Shown here piece by piece: positions 55,769-64,000 of a DNA stretch of 64,000 nt. A model generated the notes under the pieces. It saw only the letters and a program-made list of their open reading frames with translations, made no database searches and was not told where the DNA came from. Each line of letters opens with the position of its first letter. The stretch's first letter is position 1. The translations under genes were made by a program, and so were the position numbers. Where the stretch lies: NCBI GenBank assembly GCA_000697665.1, contig KL197709.1, forward strand, positions 2,216,538 through 2,280,537, given 5' to 3'. Source of the stretch: Jaapia argillacea MUCL 33604. Its lineage: Eukaryota; Basidiomycota; Agaricomycetes; Jaapiales; Jaapiaceae.

Positions 55769-57761
55769 ATGTCGCTGCGCGACCGTGACCAACAGGCTCT
55801 GGATCTTTATAGAAAAGCACTCTCAGCGAATCCTCGGAAAGTACGCATGCGATCTCCTAATGTCCTCTCGGTAACGTCCAACAACATTTTCAGCACATCT
55901 CTGCCGCTCGGAGGGGCTCTGTTACAGAGTGCGACGGTTTATCGGTTTTCTGGAGATTGCTCCCCGAACAATTCACCGCCGATGCCCTGAACGTGTTCTT
56001 CCACCATCTCTCTTCGAGGAAAGTACCGACAGACGACATCGGGAATGACACAGATGAAGATCTCGCTCTCTGCTCTGTGATTGGTCTTGCGCAGCTCGGT
56101 CATGATCTTGAGATTCAGCCCCGTCTCGTCGAAGGCCCAGGGCTCAAAGCGTGGCCCGCCATACTCAGATGGTGTCAATTCTTAGTCCGATCCCGCCTTC
56201 GATCAGAGTTTGTAAACAGAGAGCAGCGTTTGGATGAAGTCTTTGCCCCCATAGCCGTCTGCTGGGACGGATTGTGCCAGTATCCGAGTCTCTGCCAGGC
56301 GATCACATCTACCCCAGAAGCCATAGAAATGGTTGCGAAGATGTGGATCTACGAGAGCACGCATCCCGCTTCAAGGACGGCCCGCGATTGTCTAGCATCT
56401 TCCGTTTTCCTTACGTGTCTCGTCGAAAACAAGGGACCCACCCTTGACAAGGTCGTCGAGACGTTTGAATCACGCGTGGCCGATCTCGTGAAGGCCATGA
56501 TCTCGAATCTTCGCTTGCAGGCCGCGGAACCAATCGGAGCAAGGCGTCTCCTCGCAACTATCCTAGTAACACGCGGTCTCCTTTGTGCAGATACTCCCAA
56601 GCATCAGCTCCGCGGTGCCCTCTTAAAGGCTGGTGTTGTCGGTATCGTCACACAACTCCTAGTTCTCATCGCTCCGCATATCGTCAACGGTTCTAAATCC
56701 ATCGCCTCCGACGCTATGGCATCTTTATACGAATGCCTCTACGATTTCCTGCACCTGGCCAAGAAAATGTCCTATATTGTGCAGTCTATTCGTGGCGGTC
56801 TCCTACGTGCACTCGTGGTCTGCGGCGAACACTTGGCTGGACTATCATCAGACGACCGTGACTTGGTTCTTGGGCTTCTCGTCGATATCCTTTGTGCGCA
56901 TCTTGTTTATCTTCCCGTACTTAGCGCTGTTCGGACCTCTCTGGAAGCCCTATTGAACGAAGACCCGATGGCGTTTGATGGAATCCTCAACAGTCCTGGC
57001 AAGGACGCCTGGAATGACTTTTACTGTACGGCGACAAGCAGAGCGAGGATGGCTGAAGATTTTGCTCTCGTCGGAAAACCAAAAATGGCGTGTGGCAACC
57101 CAAAGGTACTTGCTCCGTTCAATCGAAGTTCTCGACTAATCCAGTCAACAGTGCCTGAAATTTGACCTCAAAGACATGTTTATGAAGTGCTCGGGATGCC
57201 GAAAGGTCGTCTATTGTTCGAAACGATGCCAAGGCGTGAATTGGAAGGGCGATCACCGGTCGATGTGCAAATTAAATCAAGCGCACTCGCACGGTAAACA
57301 TCTCTGCCTCTCCAAGTCCTCGCAGTATCTGACTATGACGAACAGAAGCGCCGAAAATTGCAATATCGAGGCAAAATCGGCGATTTATACACCAGCTGGC
57401 CTCAAGCGACATACGGAGTCGGCTCAGTACACTCCAAAATGAAGCCAAACTCCAACTACCTGGTGATCCAATTGGCTCTATGTTAATCCAAGCGGATTAT
57501 ACTGTCGTTCCTCCCGTTTTCTCTTTCTGCTTTCCTTCTCACTTCAACGACGCGCCTGAGGAAGCCAGTATCTCTGAATCGGAGGAAGATGAGGACGAGT
57601 TCCAGCTTTCTGTCATCAAAGGCGTACTCGAGCAACCCGCGTGTCATACCGTGATCGCCGTCCTTGTGCGCTCTGGAGATGCAGCTACTTTGTTCAGCCT
57701 TGTCTCGACAAACTTTTGGACATCGGACGCCTCTGTTGAAATTGCCACGTTGGGAGGTTGA
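55769..57761 (+). CDS. MYND zinc-finger protein
   Basis: Exon 1 (MSLRDRDQQALDLYRKALSA then NPRK) joins in phase to HISAARRGSVTECDGLSVFW and a long helical repeat region of about 400 residues, then after an intron to the MYND finger: MACGNPKCLKFDLKDMFMKC, SGCRKVVYCSKRCQ, NWKGDHRSMCK, with all Cys and His ligands present. A 35-bp intron (57294-57328) leads to VSDYDEQKRRKLQYRGKIGD and LYTSWPQATYGVGSVHSKMK. That frame stops near 57482, while a second frame, QADYTVVPPVFSFCFPSHFN to 57761, looks like the true C-terminus. No clean intron links them. A protein-binding role (MYND to proline-rich partners) is expected. Confidence 0.78.
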
Positions 57762-58020
57762 CGAGTCATCCCTTGGGCTGGCCGAACTTGCTATCTCCTA
57801 TTTTTTTTGCCTCAGTCCCCCGAGATCGCCGGTCTACTGGTGCACCGGCACATCAATCGAAGGACAACAACCACACAAATGAATCTATCCATACTATCTC
57901 TACTATGACCACCACGATCTATTCACGCGCAATGCACGCGGCCGCCTACGAGTCGAAGACAAAACATCTAACCAACAAAAATTTAGTCTCACCAAGAAAG
58001 GCATTCTTACGAACGCGAAC

Positions 58021-59412
58021 TCACTCTCGTCGACCCGACCTCAACTCGCTCCTAGCGATCGTCACGCCAGCCAATCTCCTCCTCGTCAAGGCCATATTTA
58101 ACAATCTATCCGCGATTTCTCTGAGCTCTGCCGCTTGCCTCTCTTCTTCGGCTGCTTGCGCTAGGAGTAACGCGGCAAATTCCTCTTGCAATGTAACAGA
58201 ACGATCGCCAAGGATTGGGAGCGGGTATGTCGACGAGTTCAGACTACTGTCGAAATACGAAGTCTCGTTGTTGGGCGGAAGGGAGAAACCAGTTTCTGGG
58301 GACAGTTGAGACGACCCTATTCTTGAGGAGAATGGTGGAGATGCGCAAGGCCTTTTCTCTCCTGTATTACAGCGGTCATCAGAGGCCCCCATCCGATCTT
58401 TCCTTCTCTCCTCCCAATTGTCCTGCAATCCCTTCAACTCTCTGATGACGCGCAATGAATATCGTAAGGCCGATGGTTCGAGTAAAGTGAGTCTTAAAGA
58501 CGGGTTCTTCTGGAGTATACCCTCTAGTTCGTTTACGGTCTCACTGGTCACCAGAGCTGTGAGCTCTGTGGAGAGGTCGACCGGTGCATCGGGCTCCTTC
58601 CGTTCGCCGTGACACGGGGGACTGGCAAAGGAAGAGCAATCCAGGGCGTGTCGTGAGGGTAGATCGAGGGAGCGTTGTTGGACTGGAGACGACAGCTTTG
58701 GAGAAGTGGATCCAGTCTTGGCCAGTTCTTGAGGAAATGCGGGTGTAGAACGGGAATCCGGGATGCGCACACTTGGCGGAGGAGTTAATGGCATTTCTAT
58801 ATCTTCCTGAGCCATATTGGGGGAAGCCTGGGTAACTGTCTGACGACTTGGTATTGTCTTCGAGAAGAGCGGTGTGGATGCCCTGGGTTGGGCGACCCTG
58901 GTGAACGAATCCTCGACAGCTCCAGATTCAAAAGAAGTATCTCCAAAGGAATGGTCTGGGGATGGGAAGTGGATCGAGGGCGAGCGCAGGAGAATCTTGA
59001 GAATACTGGGACTGAGGTTCGGAAAATACGCCTTTCGGAGAGGCGTCGAGAGATACGACCCCTTCTGGACTTTGTAAGGCGTCTCTCGGGCAGTGGAAGG
59101 ATTTCGACTAAGTTCTGCATGATGGCCACTCCCAGGCATTTCTGAGATGCAGGTTGGAATAGATGGAGGAGCTTGGCTCTTTCCTTCGACTGGGTCGCAT
59201 ATCGAGAGGTCAAAGGCTCTGAAGAGTGTCTCTGCACTTTCCTCTCCGCGTCTGATATCCAAAGCCAGACCATGCAACAATTCAGGGCGAGAGGCAGATC
59301 TTGGGTAATGCAGGTCGTCGGGGATGACACCGAGAGGTCCCGCGACCAACCTTCTGGCATCTCGAGTTTTCTTGAGAGGGGGAGTATAGCACTCGAGACC
59401 TAGAGGAGACAT
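58021..59412 (-). CDS. Ser/Pro-rich protein with C-terminal coiled coil, function unknown
   Basis: A single exon of 463 residues from the ATG at 59412 (MSPLGLECYTPPLKKTRDAR). It has many SP and TP dipeptides that could be kinase sites, a SILKILLRSPSIHFPSPDHS patch, and a short helical part ELTALVTSETVNELEGILQK. The C-terminus is an Ala/Glu/Leu/Arg helix (LQEEFAALLLAQAAEEERQA) that should form a coiled coil. A family is not recognised; cell-cycle or cytoskeletal regulators often look like this, but that is speculation. The gap of 259 bp to the MYND gene end holds both 3' regions. Confidence 0.75.
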   Translation of the reverse strand: MSPLGLECYTPPLKKTRDARRLVAGPLGVIPDDLHYPRSASRPELLHGLALDIRRGEESAETLFRAFDLSICDPVEGKSQAPPSIPTCISEMPGSGHHAELSRNPSTARETPYKVQKGSYLSTPLRKAYFPNLSPSILKILLRSPSIHFPSPDHSFGDTSFESGAVEDSFTRVAQPRASTPLFSKTIPSRQTVTQASPNMAQEDIEMPLTPPPSVRIPDSRSTPAFPQELAKTGSTSPKLSSPVQQRSLDLPSRHALDCSSFASPPCHGERKEPDAPVDLSTELTALVTSETVNELEGILQKNPSLRLTLLEPSALRYSLRVIRELKGLQDNWEERRKDRMGASDDRCNTGEKRPCASPPFSSRIGSSQLSPETGFSLPPNNETSYFDSSLNSSTYPLPILGDRSVTLQEEFAALLLAQAAEEERQAAELREIADRLLNMALTRRRLAGVTIARSELRSGRRE

Positions 59413-59839
59413 GATGGTGGTCCTGGAAGAAACTGGGAAATCGAGAACCGTAATGAGACGTTCCCAAATGTTTCACCAAACGCGACCATACCACGTGAAC
59501 GGACCAAAATGGTGACCTGTTTTCCAAACTTGGGGTCGGCAGGAGGTCAAGATTCAACGGAATATATTGCAAGTGTATCTACGGATATAGCGATGAGATG
59601 GTATGCTAGGTGTTGAGGGTCAGGTTCATGGCTGGGGATGAGTTAGCGCTAGCATGCACACGCAGGTGAGAATGCTTACTGGGATGGTAAGCAACGTCTC
59701 GTCCAACTTCTCGTCGGCGACTTCTGCCATTGCCACACTGTTCCGGTCCATGTCAGATGTTGAACGGAATAAATGGAAGCAAGTACGCACATAAATATGC
59801 AAATAAATAATTGACATTTCTTCGTGATCACTCGCCCTC
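59413..59839. other. Intergenic region, no gene called
   Basis: The stretch of 427 bp separates two minus-strand genes. On the minus strand around 59750-59690 there is a short reading MAEVADEKLDETLLTIP next to a GTAAGC, which might be a small exon, but no partner exon gives a convincing gene. Confidence 0.35.
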
Positions 59840-61813
59840 TTAGTTAATTGGTGGACGTCGACTTTCGTGGCGCGATGATGAATCCCGCCCTGACCCCTCC
59901 CTCCTAGAATACTCTCGATCCCGCAACTCCTTCGAACGGAAGTTGACGATCTTTCGCCAACGATCCCGCGGGACCTGCATACGACGATTTTCCGAGTGAA
60001 GGTAGATATCCTTGGCCATCCAAACTCTTCTCCCCAACCTCTCCTTGATACGCTCGGCATTGCGTCCAATGGAGAAGGCGATGTGTCGAGCGAGGTGCTG
60101 GATTTCGGTGATGTCGCGTCGGAGGATAGAGAGATGACGTCTTAGGTCTAAAACTCTGGGAGGTGGGGAGGAAGGGATTGGGGGTGCGTCCAAGTCGACA
60201 TCGAGTGCGGATTGGTCAATTGTTGTTTGCATAGGTTGATTATTGGGTCGCGAACTGGTTGAAGCAGCATTGTCGGTGGATGCAGCCCGTGGTGTCTTTG
60301 ACACGGTTGCTGACGAGGCGGCTCCCGCAGAGGAGTCTGAGGGTATGGTCGACGACTCCGATAATTGCGATGACGCATCCTGATCCTCTAATGTCCGCAA
60401 TATACCGGTGTAGTGTCGGGTATGAACCTTCTTCCGTCTCAACACCCGTTCACATATCTTCAGCGTCCACTTCATCAACTGCGTGTCCTTTTGTGTATTC
60501 GCCAAACCATAAACTGGCAATATCGTGCCTCGGTTCACAGCGACTTTAGGAGGCTCAATCTCGTGAATGGCCTTTGTCGTGAGATCACCACGAAGGCGTC
60601 GATCTTCGAGTCGGTCGGATTCCACCGCCTGGTAAAGATAGTGGCGAGCAAATACTCGGTGACCTGCTTTTGAGAGGTGACGAACGAGGTAAACATAAGA
60701 TGTGGTGTTCGGTTCCGCGAATGGTAGTCGAATTGTGGGTGCGGGTGTTGGAGGAGGGGGCACACCGAAATCGTCGTCATCTTCATAAGCAGAAGCTAGC
60801 TCATTTTGCTGCGAGGGTAGGGATGCAGTGAGGACTTCAAAAGCCTGAACGAGCTTCGAGACACGTCCCATACGTCCCAAAGTGTCGATTGTGTTGTTCA
60901 GGGCAGCAGTGGAGAACGGGAGAGGTTCTGCGATCGGCGCCGTGACTGAACGCTTGACGAACCCTGGACTTTTCTCTTGGAACTCCAAAGGAAGGCAATC
61001 TGGGTTCTTCAAGTCAACTCCGTACCCCACTCTCAGCAATGTCTCAAACGTCTCGTAATCCGCTGTCTCTCTTAAGACACGAAGCGCCAAATCGTAGTTC
61101 ACCGAAGTGAACGAGATCCCGTACCTCTTCATCTCCGTGAGATACTCCTCGCACATCCGGGTAATCTCATGGACCAGCCTGGGGCGGTCATTCCGATTGC
61201 ATGGGAGAGCAAGGCGATAGGCAAGGGCCTGTAAGCATAGGCCATAGGTTTTCGACGTCGGGGTAACACCTCCTTCCTTCAATTCCTGCAGGACTTGATG
61301 CGAGCCAAGGTAATGTCCCACAGCAGAAAACTGCTCCAAGATGAAGTGATAATCGTCCAGAGCGGGTGTTAAAGCCGTGGCACGCATGTTCCGAATGACG
61401 GCTTGTAACCGAAACTCGTAGATGTACGGCGTCTTCGGGTTTCGTCCTTCTGCGTACTTGCGGATCATAGCAGCGCGGACAGCGTGCTTGGGTGGAACAC
61501 ACTTCCGAAGCACCTGCTGGTGCAACTCTAGAGGGAGCTCGTCCGCGGGCATTAGGTGCAACAGCTCGTTGTAATAACCCCAAGCGCGTGATGGGCTAAC
61601 GTGGTCGAGAGAGATGGCATCGGTGAGGGCTTCATACTTCGATCGACGTATTGACTCTACAGGATCGCGTCCCCGGAAAGTTTCGGTCGGCCATTGCAGC
61701 GGAAGGGTGATGGCAGACGAGCTGGGGGTCGAACTGTGGAACAGCCGAGGAGCATGGAGTGGTGGTTTAAGAGGGAGAGCGACACGAAGATGGCGCACGT
61801 TCCATCTTCGCAT
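59840..61813 (-). CDS. Mitochondrial PPR-type protein
   Basis: A single exon of 657 residues. The start (MRRWNVRHLRVALPLKPPLH) is a typical Arg-rich matrix-targeting sequence. Helical repeats of about 35 residues follow: LDDYHFILEQFSAVGHYLGS, TPTSKTYGLCLQALAYRLAL, FTSVNYDLALRVLRETADYE, STAALNNTIDTLGRMGRVSK and NTTSYVYLVRHLSKAGHRVF. Fungal PPR proteins of this layout handle expression of single mitochondrial transcripts. The C-terminal third has a Ser-rich linker and then a basic helical end (IQHLARHIAFSIGRNAERIK to RDREYSRREGSGRDSS). The exact target is unknown. Confidence 0.83.
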   Translation of the reverse strand: MRRWNVRHLRVALPLKPPLHAPRLFHSSTPSSSAITLPLQWPTETFRGRDPVESIRRSKYEALTDAISLDHVSPSRAWGYYNELLHLMPADELPLELHQQVLRKCVPPKHAVRAAMIRKYAEGRNPKTPYIYEFRLQAVIRNMRATALTPALDDYHFILEQFSAVGHYLGSHQVLQELKEGGVTPTSKTYGLCLQALAYRLALPCNRNDRPRLVHEITRMCEEYLTEMKRYGISFTSVNYDLALRVLRETADYETFETLLRVGYGVDLKNPDCLPLEFQEKSPGFVKRSVTAPIAEPLPFSTAALNNTIDTLGRMGRVSKLVQAFEVLTASLPSQQNELASAYEDDDDFGVPPPPTPAPTIRLPFAEPNTTSYVYLVRHLSKAGHRVFARHYLYQAVESDRLEDRRLRGDLTTKAIHEIEPPKVAVNRGTILPVYGLANTQKDTQLMKWTLKICERVLRRKKVHTRHYTGILRTLEDQDASSQLSESSTIPSDSSAGAASSATVSKTPRAASTDNAASTSSRPNNQPMQTTIDQSALDVDLDAPPIPSSPPPRVLDLRRHLSILRRDITEIQHLARHIAFSIGRNAERIKERLGRRVWMAKDIYLHSENRRMQVPRDRWRKIVNFRSKELRDREYSRREGSGRDSSSRHESRRPPIN

Positions 61814-62197
61814 TATGTCGATAACCAGAACTTCAGCAAGCCTGAGCGTCCAGCGACACCAAAGATCGACGTTTGGCGAAAGGGAAAAAAAAGTTGGCTC
61901 GCGTCACATGATGTTCAGATGTTGACATGTCACTATACGTATGTTCCGCAAGCACACCTTGTCCGAGGAACTAGTTATCTTACATACATATGGGACCACG
62001 GCCCCATCGTACACAAGGTAAACCACACGAAGTCACCATAATATTTCGACACGAACGGTGAAGTAACAGGGGTCAAAAGGAGGGATAGTAAAGAGCTTAT
62101 AAGATAAGAAATTGATCTGAATGAACAACTTATTTACAAATATCAATAGCTGGGAAAGTTTCTGAATGTCGGGCGTGAACAAACTCGGTGGCGGCAA
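61814..62197. other. Intergenic region, no gene seen
   Basis: This gap of 384 bp holds the promoter of the PPR gene and the 3' side of the trypsin-like gene. AT-rich compared with the surrounding genes near 62040-62150. No other feature. Confidence 0.4.
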
Positions 62198-63784
62198 CTA
62201 GGAGCTGAGGACGGGGTTGAGGTGGGCATTGGGAAACTTATCTTTGATGCCCTTCATTATGGAGCGGATACTCGTGGCATAGGTGATGTCCTTGTCATCC
62301 ATCCGGCCAGCACCGCTGGTGATAATGCCGCCGATACGTCCCCTGCCATCAGCAACGACGGCGCGGGAGTCGCCTGGGGCGGAGAAGGGACCGGACTCGT
62401 CGTCAAAAGGGAGGATGGCCCACTCCCTAGAGAGATTGCTAGCGCCGTCTTCGTAGTAGTTATGGACACAGGAGCGAATGTTGTTGGCACGGCCGACGGT
62501 CAGGCTGGTTGTATTACCTTGCTTGACCACCATGAGGCAGGGTTCGCAGTTCTGGTCCAATGTGGGAGGGCGACACATGTCCTCGTCCGGGATGGTATCC
62601 CTGAGCCTCAGGAAGCGGTCCTCTGGATACTCGAAGGTGTGAGCGTTCTGAAGGTTGGAATACATCATTCGGGTGAACACGACGGGGTGGAACTTGGTTC
62701 CGAGATCGATGACATTGCCTTCGAAGTTGCTGGCGTCGATTTTGGAGAGGTCGATATCGATGACGGCGAAGTCCATGGTGTCCTGCGCCGTGCCGACACC
62801 CATCTCGACGGGAGGGGAGTAGATGACGTGGCCCAACACCCGCTCATCCGGGATAGCCCAGCGTGTCGAAACATCCTCGTAGAACTTGTTAAGAGTCTTG
62901 ATTGCCCGATTCACCTTGGCCAACTCATCCTGAGCCTCTTTGCGCTCTGTTTCAGCCGCCTCGTCAGCCCGGCCAGCGACCTTCGTGATACGCCTCTCCA
63001 GGTACTCCTTCACGATGGCCTTCCCTCCTATCTCGACCTGAATGGACTCGAGTAAGTTCTTAAACGCGGCGTCGCCGAGGAGGGTGACCTCACGACGAGG
63101 CATACGGGGTGATTTGTGTTCAAAGCTCTTGTTCTCGTCTTTGTTCAGTTTAAGGATGACATGACGAGCAGTCACGAGAAAGAGCCTCTTGCTGTCCCCG
63201 CCTTCGGCGACAAAAAAGCCGCCCGTACCGTCAGCGATGGGTATACCGAGGGCGTGAGTGAGAGGGCTTCGAATGTCTACGGTAGCGTCGGAGGAGAAGG
63301 TGGGCGCTAGGAGCTTGGGACCTTCCAAGGGGGTCACGAGGGACTCGCGTATCTCGACGTCGACATCGATGATGCCGGACTGTACGAGAATCTCCTGGCA
63401 ACTGCGGGCTACTTTATTGCCGTCCTCGACGGAGAGAGATTCGGGCTGCACGCCAATCCAGACGATGACGGGGTGTGGGGACTCTCCCACGTAGCCGATG
63501 CGAACTACATCGATGCTAGTCCAAGCCACCTGTTTCGAATCCAGGTGTGCAACAACCTTGCGACCCAAGTGATCTTCCCAGACCTTGGTGATCGCATGCC
63601 TGCCGACGGTCCCAAGTTCCTTGAGCTTGAGGTACGCCTTTGGGGCACCGGGCGCTTCCCATGGGGTGGTGCCCGAGCGGCCAACCAAGATCGGGACGGA
63701 GGTCAGGCCAGCGTAGTAGAAACGGGACTCCTCGGACAGAGAGGCACGCTGCGAAGAAGCGATCCCCGGAGGAGAGGAATCCAT
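62198..63784 (-). CDS. Trypsin-like serine-protease-fold protein with GDSR in place of GDSG
   Basis: A single exon of 528 residues from the ATG at 63784. Three spaced motifs fit a chymotrypsin-fold triad: FLVTARHVIL (His208; usual TAAH), MDFAVIDID (Asp338) and SAPGDSRAVVAD (Ser473) followed by GRIGGIITSG. The Gly after the catalytic Ser is Arg here. A charged helical insert (EAAETERKEAQDELAKVNRA, about residues 275-294) lies between His and Asp. There is no signal peptide, so the protein is intracellular. Similar uncharacterised proteins are frequent in basidiomycetes. Whether it is an active protease is open. Confidence 0.72.
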   Translation of the reverse strand: MDSSPPGIASSQRASLSEESRFYYAGLTSVPILVGRSGTTPWEAPGAPKAYLKLKELGTVGRHAITKVWEDHLGRKVVAHLDSKQVAWTSIDVVRIGYVGESPHPVIVWIGVQPESLSVEDGNKVARSCQEILVQSGIIDVDVEIRESLVTPLEGPKLLAPTFSSDATVDIRSPLTHALGIPIADGTGGFFVAEGGDSKRLFLVTARHVILKLNKDENKSFEHKSPRMPRREVTLLGDAAFKNLLESIQVEIGGKAIVKEYLERRITKVAGRADEAAETERKEAQDELAKVNRAIKTLNKFYEDVSTRWAIPDERVLGHVIYSPPVEMGVGTAQDTMDFAVIDIDLSKIDASNFEGNVIDLGTKFHPVVFTRMMYSNLQNAHTFEYPEDRFLRLRDTIPDEDMCRPPTLDQNCEPCLMVVKQGNTTSLTVGRANNIRSCVHNYYEDGASNLSREWAILPFDDESGPFSAPGDSRAVVADGRGRIGGIITSGAGRMDDKDITYATSIRSIMKGIKDKFPNAHLNPVLSS

Positions 63785-64000
63785 AGTGGAGGCGGTACGG
63801 AGGCTGAGGTTCGAGAATTCGCTCGTAGGAGGGGAGGCGAAAGGATCGCCCTTCTTGGCAAAAGCGGCTTCGACGCAGATAGCAAGATTCGGTGATCACT
63901 GGAAGACAAAGCGACGGGAGTCAGTACGGGAAGACAAGCGAACAGTGAAAGGAGTTACTTATGATAATGCGGATAAATCGGCGAAAGTTAATCCCGACTC
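63785..64000. other. Upstream region of the trypsin-like gene at the right edge
   Basis: These 216 bp lie upstream of the start at 63784. A GGTGATCACTGG and GTACGG-containing stretch could hold a 5' untranslated intron, but no exon can be supported before the window ends. Confidence 0.3.

Noticed and set aside
62222-63055. Plus-strand open frame of 277 codons
   Set aside because: It lies wholly opposite the trypsin-like gene, whose motifs and codon use are convincing; antisense open frames of this length are common at this base composition.

Overview
The window is nuclear DNA of a basidiomycete fungus, most likely Agaricomycotina. Genes are dense and on both strands, introns are short (mostly 45-65 bp, GT-AG) and often subdivide exons. 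The gene set is fungal: homoisocitrate dehydrogenase of the fungal lysine pathway, a GH125 mannosidase, a large F-box/LRR-type protein and a MYND protein. I do not place it below that rank. No rRNA, tRNA, CRISPR array or retroelement was recognised.

Left part (1-39 kb) is ordinary housekeeping sequence. In order: DNA polymerase epsilon catalytic subunit POL2 (minus, cut by the left edge), GH125 alpha-mannosidase (minus), a low-complexity Ser/Pro-rich protein (minus), homoisocitrate dehydrogenase LYS12 (minus) divergent from a Cdt2-like WD40 protein (plus), the small GTPase ARL1 (minus), a C7orf50-like WKF-domain protein (plus), a double F-box protein (minus), an epoxide hydrolase (minus), 5-aminolevulinate synthase HEM1 (minus), acetylornithine aminotransferase ARG8 (minus), a Cwc21/SRRM2-type spliceosome protein (minus), riboflavin kinase FMN1 (minus) divergent from TAF8 (plus), a SNAPC4-like multi-Myb protein (minus) divergent from a TMEM208/SND2-like ER protein (plus), and an aldo-keto reductase (plus).

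Middle part (39-55.6 kb) is an accessory island. It carries at least nine copies plus several fragments of one orphan gene family (about 170-190 aa, hallmark KNPPKWYLDM near the C-terminus) in two subfamilies. The copies are arranged as a two-gene cassette that was duplicated in direct and inverted orientation together with 3' pieces of the neighbouring aldo-keto reductase gene. Some copies look intact, others carry stops or frameshifts, one is split by a 273-bp TIR element with an 8-bp target duplication, and two adjacent copies are fused in one open frame. Three conserved genes sit inside the island: a Crg1-like methyltransferase, the AAA+ ATPase PCH2/TRIP13 and a selenoprotein-W-like Rdx protein. 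An acidic protein of unknown function lies near its right end.

Right part (55.7-64 kb) returns to single-copy genes: a MYND zinc-finger protein (plus), an uncharacterised Ser/Pro-rich protein (minus), a mitochondrial PPR-type protein (minus) and a trypsin-like protein with an altered active-site glycine (minus).

Most coding calls rest on recognised protein motifs and on exon joins that keep frame with GT-AG borders. The function of the orphan family is unknown; its copy-number biology is the most unusual thing here.
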